DNA of 64,000 nucleotides from Porites lobata. Its lineage: Eukaryota > Cnidaria > Anthozoa > Scleractinia > Poritidae. The position numbers and the translations under genes are program-made. The DNA lies in NCBI GenBank assembly GCA_942486035.1, contig CALNXK010000039.1, positions 1,936,501 through 2,000,500 on the forward strand, given 5' to 3'. Below, piece by piece: positions 34,901 to 46,900 of the stretch (position 1 is its first letter; the number at the start of each line of letters is the position of its first letter). Under the pieces are notes generated by a model. That model ran no database searches. It worked only from the letters and a program-made list of their open reading frames with translations, and was not told the origin of the DNA.

Positions 34901-37900
34901 GTGGAGTAGTATACCAATGATGCTGGGTTCTGTTTTTCTCGACGTCGCAGTGATTCGGCACGATCGAACAATTTTGCGCGATAATGTATGTTTCCCTAAG
35001 ATCAAAACAAAGACTTGGTTTCTTGTTCTATCAGCATCTAAATTATAAAATCAATAGCGACAGACTAGTCTAATTGTTAATGATTTGAAACAGTCTTGGT
35101 CTTTATCTTCGGTCTAGCGTCTTTTGTAGCTCGTTTGTAAAATACAACTTCCATTTATTTTGTTGAATAAGACAATATGTTGTTGTTGAATTTTTGTTTG
35201 CGCTCTATTTTATGAATGGCATGCGTTTTTACTTCAAAACTACAAGTAAAATTGTCGTCGCAATTTTATTCTTGATCTAGCATAACCAGAGAAGAAACGC
35301 TCCATAAATTCTATCGAAATATCCCTTATCTAAAACCATTTCGCTAAACCTCTCTAAATTCGGAACCTTGGACGTGACAGAGAACATGAAGAAAGTCACG
35401 CGTTAAAAACAATAGAATTTTGACAGTTGAAAGTAATTTGCATAACCTCACAGCGCACATGGAGAAAGTCACGCGTTAAAAACAATAGAATTTTGACAGT
35501 TGAAAGTAATTTGCATAACCTCAGAGCGCATGCTCTCCAGCTGACATAGCCCCTTTAAGTATTCAAAATATTCGTTCTTTTTTGGTCTTGATTTTCGCTT
35601 CCACGGGTCACTCACGACACTTGGAATCCGAGGTACCCCTCCTGTTTAGTACTTCGAAGGCAAAAAAGCTGTTTCCAAGCCTAGTAGGTAAATAAAAGAA
35701 AAATAAATATGCATGGCTGTTTCTACTGCGATGAGGGGAGTTCTTGTCAAAAAATGTGAAAACTGTATTAAAATTGCTGACAACAGCTACGAAAATTTCG
35801 TGACAGCATGCTGACGTGACTGAAGCGTGTGACCAATTTCCGGTCACACGCCAAAGGTCATACGATCTTGTGCGATGTTTATTATCAGCCGACGAACGAT
35901 TGAAGTGATGAAAGGTTTTCAAAATCGAAGTCATTTATAGTTTGCGATGAGTTTTTATTCCTTTTGCCTCCTGACTGAAGTAAAAACTCTTGTAACTCTT
36001 GCTTCGACGCGTTGGGACTTTCGATTCACGGCCGGATTCGGACGCAGTTGCTTAGCAAACGTACGTTTGTCTTTTGGCTAAAAATTATTTATTTTGTGAC
36101 TCAAAACGACGCAAAAGAAGTTGAAAATAACTTTCCTTGCCGTAAAAACGTGTTACAAGCAATGGTGAGTAATCCTTTCATCTAAAACCTTTCTTTTTAG
36201 TTTGACAACCGTCCGCAAGCCGTCTAATTTGCATAAATTTCCCAATTCAATTGCTCTCACCGCTTGCTTTGGTGTCAGGATGATATTTGATTTCCAGAGC
36301 TAAAACTTTCCAGTAAGTTAGTACAAAAGCCAAGGTTCCATTTTATATTGATTTTATGATCAAGCGGCATATACCAGAGGCCTTTTTTAATAGTCAAAGT
36401 TGGCCTTCATTTTCTAGCACGTCTAACGTCACAAATATGACCTCTTTAGACTTGTCGATTATAAAAATGTAAAGCATTGTTTATCAAATTTTCTTTTAGG
36501 ATTTTCAAGAGTAAGAACAAAATAATAATTCGGTGAACTTTCAATGTCAGGGAATGTTTCTTATGCGTTCACCCTTCTCTCGAAGTTGCCATTGCATCCT
36601 GCCGTGTTTTGTGCGAAAAATGAGCATAAAATCGATTTTTCAAACTTTTTTTAATTTCTCCTTTAAAATGAATCGTTTGAACCCAAAACTATTTTTCCTT
36701 AAATTAGGTCACTAAAAGGGATGTTTTGGCAAAATAAAAAAAAATTCGATTTTTGACGAGTGTCGTGCGATTCTCGATTTTCTCAGATAATGGCTCTTAA
36801 GGCAGTTGCATCCAATATCTCCCTAGGGTATAGTAGACATAAAGTTCATCAACTTGTCTGACAACGTAAGACTTGAAGAAGGAGACGTATTTCAGATGGT
36901 AGAAAGCACTGTGTACTTTGAAGCCTATCGTCATATACTGGAAGGACTCAAAGAGGTGGATCCTGCACGCCTGCCTTTACAGGTTAGAAGCGCATTCGGG
37001 AAGCACTATACTACTTTCGTGAGTTGCATTTCAGTTAATTGATTATCGACTTCATTTTGAGCCCTGCCACAAAGAAACAATGCCGTTAACTGGTAAGAAA
37101 CGTTACTTTTGCAAGAAGTCGTGACCAGTCATTAACTAATAACGAAAGACTGAAGAGAAAGCTGGAAACTGACCATGCCAGATAGGCGCCAATGCTTTTA
37201 AAGCGGCTGTGTCACGCTCGCTATCTTTTTAAAAAGCTATCACTTGTTTTCGCATCAACTGGATTCCAAAAATAATCGTCCAATTTTGTTATTTAAAACT
37301 ATATTTAGGCATTGAAACTTTTCCGCGTCGTCTGTTGCTAACGAATGGTAACGATGGAAAGAGGGTCTCAATGGGGTGGTGGCATTTACGGTTATCGGCT
37401 AAAATTTTGGCTCTTTTACGGCTATCGGCTAATTTTTTTCAGTTACGGTTAACAAAAAAGTTCAAAATTAACTTCTTTTGTTTCAAAAAGTTAAATATTA
37501 GTTAACCTGTATTTTTTGTATCTTTAAGCAAAATAAAGGTCTTAAGATCATCTCAGGATATGAAATAAGCTATTCTTTTGAAAAATTTTAACATTTGGTA
37601 GATCATACTTTTTATAAAGTATTCCACTTCTAATATTATTTTACACATAGAAATGTCAATAGTCAATTTAAAAATAATCTTTGTGAAAAAGCAAAGCACA
37701 CACGCGAACGCCCAACTCACAGGCCGGGGCGCGACATTCATTACAACAGAAATGGTAGACTGTTCACAGTCCTCTATTTTTCCGTAAGATCGTCGAGATC
37801 GAGCGCTTTGCGTTACGGGCTGCCATCTTGCATGAGTGTCAACTACTTATGGGACGGGGGTGGTTTGGGAGGAAGCGCTCACCCCCCTCCCCCTATAGCT

Positions 37901-40900
37901 ATAATCCCCGACGCCCGCTCCCTCGGTACATTTGAAAATCAAGATGGCCGCCATTAACGGTAAGCCGCGCTATATTTCGACGATCTCACGAAAAAATAGA
38001 GGGCTGTGAACAGTCTACAGAAATGGCCGTTTTCTCACTAGAGACGGATTATTCGTGTGAGACGGGTTATCCGTTTGATGATTCGCGTCAGATAGGTAAA
38101 TATGTCTTAATTTGAAAATGAAGAAGTTTTAATTTTGAATGAACAATCCGCCTGACTTTATCCTTCAATTTCGACGGACAGTTTGAAGACGGGATTATCC
38201 GTTCCATATAGCCCGTGTACAGCCCCCCCCCTCCCTCCCCTCAGAAAAAAAAATCGAAGAACGGGTGTCTGTCCGGAAGGGAGCAACTGTACACAGGCTA
38301 GTCTCAGACGGATAAGCCGTTTCTAGCTCTAGTGTGAAATAACAAAATAACGAAATTCCCGTGTCTAGTGTTTTTAATATGATAGCGAAGGACTGTACAG
38401 AAACCCTAGTCCGAGCAAGTTCGCCACCACCGAAATGTCTTGACCGAGATTGCTTGGGAAGACGCCGTACAGGGATTAGGCATGGCAATGTCTACCGCAG
38501 CGTCAGCGAAAAACAGGGAAATGCTGTTTATCGGCAACGTGTTTTACAAACAGTGAAATCTCTGCGTGTTGTTTCACTAGTGTTTCGAGGGCACGACCTT
38601 CTGAAAATCGCAAAGATTAATCCCCAGCAACAAGCCACACTTTCGCTATGAAAAAGAATTAGTTCCCCGAGAGAGCGGCGGAAATGGAACCAGGGTCTTG
38701 GTCAACACCGAAAAGGGCTTTATCTAACGTGTGTACGGCCACGCTAGCCGGGAAATAAAAAACGCAACCATAAGTGAGTTTAGTACCTTCCTTAAAAGTA
38801 GCAAATATAGGGAACACTTTCTTTTACGGTTAACTCTTTTTTACCCTATTTACGGCTAACGGTTAAAATTTTTCAATTTTTACGGCTATCGACTAAATTT
38901 TTGGCCGTTTTACGCCTATCGGTTAACCCCATTGAGACCCTCTGGAAATGGATTGAAACTTGAAAACGTTGGCACAACGTTTTCGAGTTTCACTGCTTTG
39001 CGGGCAAAAATCAGCAACAACTTATTTTGGCCAGTGCTCCCTGATGAAATTTTGTTTGATATCGTCTCCATAACTCTATAGGGGCATTCTGTATATGGGT
39101 AAAGGCATTAATCAAATGCTTTAACATAGAATTGACCTAAAACAGCAATATCCTCGTGACATAGCTCTTTAAATACCTCCATTATTCCCCTTAATTAATA
39201 TTTACTCCCCCTTATTAATTGTTGATGGAGACTGGTCTGTGATATTTTTGTAAAAACAGAAGTACATTGTCAACTGTGAGAAAGAGGTTGACCCACCAGC
39301 TTACTTGAGGAACAGGTATCGTGGAACAGTTACGTTTGATCTCACACCCATCATGAGCAAACAGTCCAGAGATTCAACTACCAGGTAAAATCAAAATCCT
39401 TTTATGAAGACATTTAAGAATGGTGTTGCTTAAGGTGGCTCCCTAGAGTAAATCGGCCGTGCGCAGCCTGGGTACTAATATGGCGCGAGCTTTAAAATCC
39501 GCGCGACGTCCACGCAAAAATAAAAACAAAACATGGCGTCTCTTTTAAGAAAAATTGCGCGAAAAAACTTTGTCAACTTTGTTAAGGCAAGAAGATTGGC
39601 CAGTTTTAGACAAACTTTTATCAAAGGAGATGTTTTACGAGTGTTAAGCAATTTACCGGCATTCATCGATCCTCATAACAGACATAAGCGTGAATCGCAT
39701 TGTAAACAAAGAAGGAACTTTCCTTGTACCTTGTTCGCAGTCTTGGGGATAGCTGCGGCTACCTCTCATAATACAGAAGAAGACTCTCTGCCCACATCAT
39801 CCGTCAGTCAGAGCCTCTCTGTTACTACTCCTTCGTCTCCTTCGCACCAGGTAAAGCGTAGCGCAAGTGGTCGCTTCGCGAAAGCAGCGAAAGGAACTCC
39901 TAATAAAATGGCACTGATGCAACAAGGATACCGAAACTACATGGCAAAACGAAAGCTGGATTTTGAAAACATAACCGACGAAAACGAACCACCCTCTAAA
40001 CGCAACACAAGGAGTACTCAGGTAAGCACGGCGGTGACTTCTTGTCTTCAGAAAAATTTTATCAAAAGTACTAAGCGCGCGTTTATGCTAATCATTGGAA
40101 ACATCAAATCTTCATGCTTATAACAGGCTGCCGCCGAAAAAGAAGCAGCTCTTCCCCATGGAACTGGTATAACTGACCTTGACACATTTCGGAAACATCT
40201 CCAAAGCTGCACTCACTGTCAATCTGGTAAATGTATGTACACTTTCTAAATAAAGCCTGAACTGAATGGACTTTGCTGGACTGGACTTTAACATAATCTA
40301 CCATTTTGTGTTTGCTATTGAATTTAGTATCTACAGTAAACCCACAAGTTTTTGTTTAACGTAAGACTCTATTTCAGTCCTTTGTAAAACTTACCATGCA
40401 ACCCAGTCCACAAAAAAAAAACAAAACAAAGGATAATGCATTATATTATGCACATACATATTTTTACCCCTTCTAAGCATTCATTGTTTGCAAGTGACCA
40501 GTATTATTTCCATCTACTCCAGGTATAATTTATACCCTAGTTTGACAACCAAACCCTCTTAAAAGCATCTGGAAAAATATTACGGGTAGGAGCAAAAAAA
40601 GAGTAGGAATTTCTTATGCTAGAATACATCAAATATGCTAGATGTGTTATTCACACAAAGCCTTTTTTATTTCACTTATCATATTTAGGTCCACTTTCTT
40701 TTTACAATGTGAGGGATGAAGTACGCCATGGCCTAGCTAGCACATTTGTGATTATTTGTCCAGTCTGTGGAAAAAACAATGAAATCAAAACTTCTGAACA
40801 ACACAAATCTGGTCAACGTGGTCCTCCTGCTTTTGACGTAAACACACGAGTGGCCCTTGGTTGTCTTCATGCGGGTATTGGCCAAACACATATAAACAAC

Positions 40901-43900
40901 TTGCTCTCTACTTTGAATGCCCCAACTATAAATTCTGTCACTTTCAAATTGAGGGAAAGAGAGGTAGGAAAAGCTGTTGAAGGTGTTGCAAAAAGTAGCT
41001 GCCAGGATTATTTGGTAATAGAAAAACAAGAAGCCCTGCAAAATGGTGTTCAGGTTGATGATAATAATCTGGTGCCTATTTCATGTTCCTATGACATGGG
41101 CTGGCAGAAACGCGGCAAGGGGCATAACTCTCGCACTGGTCAAGGAGCAGTTATGGGGTTATCTTCTGGTAAAGTGCTGGACTATACAACAAGGACAAAA
41201 AGTTGTAGATTTTGTGACAGTGCCAAGGCCATGGGAAAAAAACCCAAAGCTCATGACTGCCGAAAAAATCATGAGGCTTCATCGAAAGCAATGGAGCCTG
41301 CTGCAGCAGTTGAATTGTTTAACAGAGCTCCAGACCAAAGTGTTAAGTTTTCAGTTTACACAGGTGATGATGACTCCACAACAGAGGCACACATACGAGA
41401 AAAAGTAACCTACGAGGTTGAAAAAAACAGTGACATTATACATATGAAAAGATCCCTCACAACACGTTTATACAACCTTAGTCAAAATGAAAAATTTGAC
41501 AATTGTTCCCCCTTATCTCAAAAGGTGATAAATTATTTAGTGAAGTGTTTTTCATATGCTACTGCTCAAAACAAAGGAGATCCAAAAGGGATCCAAGCTG
41601 CGATTAAGTCAATTGTTCCCCACGCCTTTGGAGATCACTCCAACTGTGAAACTAGCTGGTGTAAATTTAAGAGCAACCCAGGAACCTACAAGCACAAAGA
41701 GCTGCCATATGGAAAAGACCTGCATGGAAAAAAATTGGAATTAGAACTAAATAACATCTTCAATGACTACTCTACTGATGCTGTGGCAGAGAAGCTTGCA
41801 CCTTTGACAAATTCCCATCGAAATGAGGCGCTTAACAGTGTAATTGGATCGAAAAATCCAAAAATCAGATTCTATGGTGGAAGTGAAAGCAATGATTTTC
41901 GTGTGGCCTGTGGAGTCGCTCAGACAAATTTAAGATATACCTATATCAGCAGTACACTTGAGGCACTCAATATTGAGCCTGGCAATTTCTGTGAAATGTA
42001 TGGAGAAAAAATGACTAATCATGTTCAAAAAGATAAACTCAGAAAATCTTCTTTGGCTTATAAACGGGGAAGAGCCAATGCCCGCAGGCAAAACAGTGCA
42101 CAAACTGCTAAAAAAGAAGCAAAAGAAGGAAAAACATATGAAACCGGAATTGGACTGAACCTAGATCTGAGCATCTTGCCTGCAAGTACCATGAAAGAAA
42201 TTGAGACCATTGTTTCACCATACACTCCACGACCACTGGCAACAAAAGTGAAATATGATGAAAACAAATTTTATAACTTCTTAATTTTTGACACTGAAAC
42301 AAACACTACAGGAAAATCTGCTGAGCTCTGTCAATTATCAGCTACTGACCAAACTGGCCTTTATCAATTTTCAACTTACACTTTACCTGTACATGACATT
42401 GATCATTTCGCGTCAAAAGTAAACAAACTTAAAATAGTCAAGGTAAGTGGCGAAAGGAAACTTTACAAAGACAACAAAGAAGTAAGTACACTACCGTTGA
42501 AGGAAGCAATGTCACAGTTTCTTGGCTTTGTTTCACGGTCAGTAGAAAGAGCCAAGTCACGCACAAACATGAATGTCGTAACGGTGCTCCTAGGTCACAA
42601 TTCTCTCACATTTGACGTTCCAGTCCTGTTAAGAAATTCTGAGAGCGACTTTAAAGAAAGATTACAGGCAATGGACGTTTTCTTTGCCGATTCTCTCACG
42701 TTGTTTAAAACACTTGTCAGAGAAAAAGTTCCCTTCTTGCAAAATCCTGATGGAACCTTCCCAAAGACGAACCAATCATCACTGTATTCTTTCCTGTTCC
42801 AAAAGTCCTTCAACGCACACGATGCTTTAGAAGATGTTTTAGCACTACGAAAAATACTTTTTGAGTCACGGATAGACCTTTCGGAGAAAACTGTGGTCGA
42901 GAACTCGGGTGTTGTAAGTGCAAGCCACGCAGCTGAGGACGTGATTTATTTGGATCGCCGCCATATTCTAATGCGGACTTTCAAAGGAAATCTTTATCAT
43001 CCGCAATACCTCAAGAAGAACATGATTGAAAAAATATCCGGGAGTGGGCTGGCATTTCAAGATCTCCAAAGAGTGTACAGCAGGTTTGGAAAAGAAGGGC
43101 TGATTGCGACACTTTCACAACCACCTTCTTCATCGCCATTGCAATCACCACGAGTGACCACCACCGCTCGAATTTTGGCAACAATAGTCAAGTACTTTGA
43201 AGAACATAACTAGTGTAAGCAACTAAATAGAATTTTCCATCTTCTCGTTCCATAACTGGTGAGATATTACTGTAATCACCGGTAATTATACCAGTAAAAT
43301 GGTCTTTGGTAGAAAGCACATGTTCCATACAGCTATGTCATTATGCGCATGCGGGCGTGATGGCTCGCGCGCGTATTTCGCTCACACGACCCCGAACCAC
43401 GCGTGTTTTTCGGATTTTTGTGACGTCAGCGCAGTTAATTAACCGTGAATTTCTCGCGTTTCCTTCGGTAAATTTTTTTAAAAATCGCCTCATTTCTTAA
43501 CTGTCGCAGTACCTTTGTACTGTTATTTTTTTGTCAAAATCTGTAAGAGCTAAACTCCTCTATTAAGAAAAATTACAAATTTCGAAATATTGGCAAAACC
43601 GTCTTAACGACCCCATGTTTTTTCCACTTTAAAATATTAAGCAATATCGTTAATATAAAGTGGCAAAGTTTAAAGACATTTCACCGCGGTAAATTAGAAA
43701 TATTAAGGAAAAATGGGCAAAAATGACAAAATTACTGCCTGTTTAAGGATGCGATGTTTCCATGGTAACGGCCTTTATCCAGAAAATGAGACTTGATAAA
43801 GGAGCCTTCTTATATGCGTAACCTTAGCGGTGAATCTCGTGAACAAAATCGCAAAGACAAAGTAACTAGATTTGCTTCTGTAACGTATGCTTCATAGCTA

Positions 43901-46900
43901 GGGTTATTAGTAAATACTCTAGGGAGCCACCTTAAATGCGACGATTGAGTTTGGTGTGAGATACTCCAGTTGTTGTGTACAAAAAGGTCTGGGAAAAATC
44001 CAATTAGAAGCAGTAACCGACTTAATCGCGTGCCTTGCTTATCTGGAGGCCTTGTTCAGTCGCACTTTGTAATAAAATTGTAGAACTTTGTGATACCTGT
44101 CGCATTTTGTGGTAACCCTTGTCGCACTTTGTAATAAACTTGAATGGATGGTCGGAGGACCAGTAAACCCAATAATAAGTATCGTCATCTTCAACAACAA
44201 TATCAACAGTGATCAACAACAATAATAATAATAATAACATTCCACTGAACGGTTTTCAGCACCACTTTCTCAAGTGTGGGTGAAGGAAAGTGGTCAAGAT
44301 CTTTGTAGGAAACAACAACTCTTTCTATGCAACAGCGAGAGTCCGTAGTGATGGGATTTCGTATTGAAATTTGGCTGCTATCCCTATTACCAGGTTTTCC
44401 ATAAAAGTAATATGTCCTTGACTTTATAAGGAAAATATTTTTAAAGTTTTTATAGCGGCATAGGAAACGAAGAAATCCGGTTTCATTACCTGCTATACTA
44501 ATATTTCATAGAACCCAAAAACACAAACATCGAGCACAACAAGGTGTCACAATCATTATCATAATCAGATAATCATAATTTCATCATCTTTACTGTTATT
44601 ATCGTACTATTGCAAATCATTTGCCCACGTCATTGTGCCACAATGATTGCTAACTTTGTGGAAATTTCGAATGCGCTATAACTGACATGAAACAAGACAG
44701 ATTCATAATACAGTACATATTTTCTGTAATCAGAAAAGCAGAGAAAATGCGACCAGCTAAATATTGAAAAGTGTCTCTGCCCAGAGCTTTGAAGTATGCT
44801 ACTTGTTTCTCCAAAATATGTGCATGATAATATGATGATAAACCATCCAAGACGTATTCATCGTAATTCAAACAGGACACCACTTGACTGAGGCCCAAAC
44901 ATTCTTATGATATTTTTTGGCGCTGACATTTCCCTTTAATACCGCGAGACTACTGTAACAACTTTGTACAGTTGATTGTAAACTTGAAATCTGTGGGTTC
45001 CAGATCCTTCTTTGACAATGAACGACGTTATTGTCTCAGATAATTAATGTGTTTGCCAACTTCTTGATTTTGTCAGACACCTCTACTATTTGTGTATTTT
45101 TCGCTTTGAGGGAAAAGCTATGGAATTGCATGATGCCAATAAATTCAACGACGTGACTTGATAATGACGTCAAGTTACGTCATTGTCTCAATCAAGTTAT
45201 GCCTAGATGTTGGAAATAAGTAGTGCATTATATTTCTGTGTTATTGCAGTGGCCGTTTTAGGAGTAGCCCCTATATAAAATAATCAGTCATCATTGAAAT
45301 ATCCTCAATAATAATAACAATAAACAATTATTATTGTTTTTGTTATTATTGTTGTTTTTGTTGTCGATGATGATACTTATTTGGGTTTACTTGTCCTCCG
45401 ACCATCAATGGGTCTGTTGTTACAAAGTGCGTTAGCTTTTTTATTACGAAGTGCGACAAGTGTTATTACAAAATTCGACAAGTATTAAAAAATGCGTTAA
45501 TTTATTACAAAGTGCAATAGAACAGGCCTGTGCCACTGAGTCTGGAAATGGTCTTCAACAGATTTTAACCCCATTCTGTTCCTGGGCCTTTCACTTTGCT
45601 CAAAATATTTGGCTCGGATTACCATTACCAAGGGCTAGAGGAAGCACTCAACTGGCTAGCGAGTAACCGCCGAAATAAAGAACAGGGAATTTCAAAGCAG
45701 ATATGGCCATGTCCATGATGTGTTTTGTTCCTCATCGCCCGAAGGACCAACTACAACTTTCTCTTGAACCAAACAATGCTCATTATGTTTAATACAGTCG
45801 AATCCCGGTAACTCGAACCCTCTATAACTCGAACCTCCCGCTAACTCGAGGTAATTTACATTTCCCTTCAGATCGTTTTCTATATAATTTTACCCTCAAT
45901 AACTCGAACTCCCGATAACTCGAACTTTTTTTCTATTTCCCTTGAAGGTTCGAATTATCGGGAGTCAATTGTAATTTGTACAATTCTATTTGTGAAGACG
46001 AGTTTCAAGCACACGTAGGAAATCTAAACGACACATCTCACTGTCGCGGTTTTCTTTATAGGCTTTTCTGACTTTTCCTTAAAAATCTAAAAGAATTTCA
46101 TAAGCGGTTCTAGTTTTAGAAGTTTTATGGCCTTTTCTAACCTGTGGGAAGGTGCCACAAAGAAATGGGAGACGTCTACACGAAACGGAGCCTTTTTCCT
46201 ATCCTTTAACTTTTTTCCTCTTTCGTTTTCTCTTTTCTTATGTGTCGGGCTTCGATAAGGGATTTTCAGCAACAACCAAAATAATTCTGGTAATACTGCT
46301 ACACTGAAAGAAACGCATCAGTGTTTCTTCGGTGTTCTCAGTAAGGCCGTAACTGATATACTTAACGGTCTAAACGGTGTTGTTCGATTCGGGTTTTGCA
46401 GCGCTTCCAGTCTAATGCGTTTGAGGACACGATTTGCCGGATTGGATCTTAGAGATAACAAACAGAGCGGTAAGTAGAACTCTTTTTTAGACACCTCAAA
46501 CTTACAATGTAATTTTCAAATCTTCCTGGTAGCCAACCCGGGTGTTACTTGGTATGTGCCGCTGGCCTCTCAAAACCCCCACCCCATTATAGTCTATTCT
46601 GTGGCCAAATATAGACCCCATCTTAGTCACTTTGGGAAAAATGCAATTTTCGCGATCCCAACATAGTAACTTTCTTTTTATGCATCTACTTTATAAAGCC
46701 TTTAAACTAGGTCACCCTGAAATGAATTGACACATGGGTTAAACTTTACTAATGAAGTAAAACCTTCCCATTTTTAAATCCCCACCTACCTATTTGAATT
46801 TTCTGATGCCACAAATCCTGAAAATGTCGCTCCCATTTTAGTAACTCTAATGAAAATGCTACCCTATTATAGTCAGTCCAGCCGTGAAAATGCGACCCCA

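Larger units (their letters stand above)
30505..36796. mobile_element. 6.3-kb TTAA-flanked foldback element with ~1-kb inverted arms
   Basis: Both ends are GAGCCATT(A/T)TCTGAGA-like and are flanked by TTAA (30501-30504 and 36797-36800). The left arm 30505 to about 31540 and the right arm about 35795-36796 are inverted copies, including CTTAAATTAGGTCACTAAAA and GGTCATACGATCTTGTGC. TTAA duplications fit Kolobok or piggyBac superfamilies. The middle holds other repeats: 31908-32252, 32408-32944 and 34166-35554. No transposase was recognised, so it is non-autonomous. Confidence 0.78.
39434..43931 (+). mobile_element. Complete Kolobok DNA transposon
   Basis: The perfect 17-bp terminal inverted repeats GGTGGCTCCCTAGAGTA (39434-39450) and TACTCTAGGGAGCCACC (43915-43931) are flanked by TTAA at 39430-39433 and 43932-43935. 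TTAA duplication, ends starting GG and the encoded transposase fit the Kolobok superfamily. Length is 4,498 bp. The transposase gene has no stop or frameshift and has clean splice sites, so the copy looks recent and possibly autonomous. It sits in a ZNFX1 intron in the same orientation as the gene. Confidence 0.88.

Noticed and set aside
30587..36715. Two near-identical 60-codon frames, 30587-30769 (minus) and 36533-36715 (plus)
   Set aside because: They are the same stretch of the inverted arms read from each side, not conserved genes.
40616..40688. Longer unspliced start for the transposase (ATG 40616)
   Set aside because: The residues before GPLSFYN do not fit the family, whereas the spliced exons 39533-40021 and 40127-40226 join in frame at exactly the conserved block.
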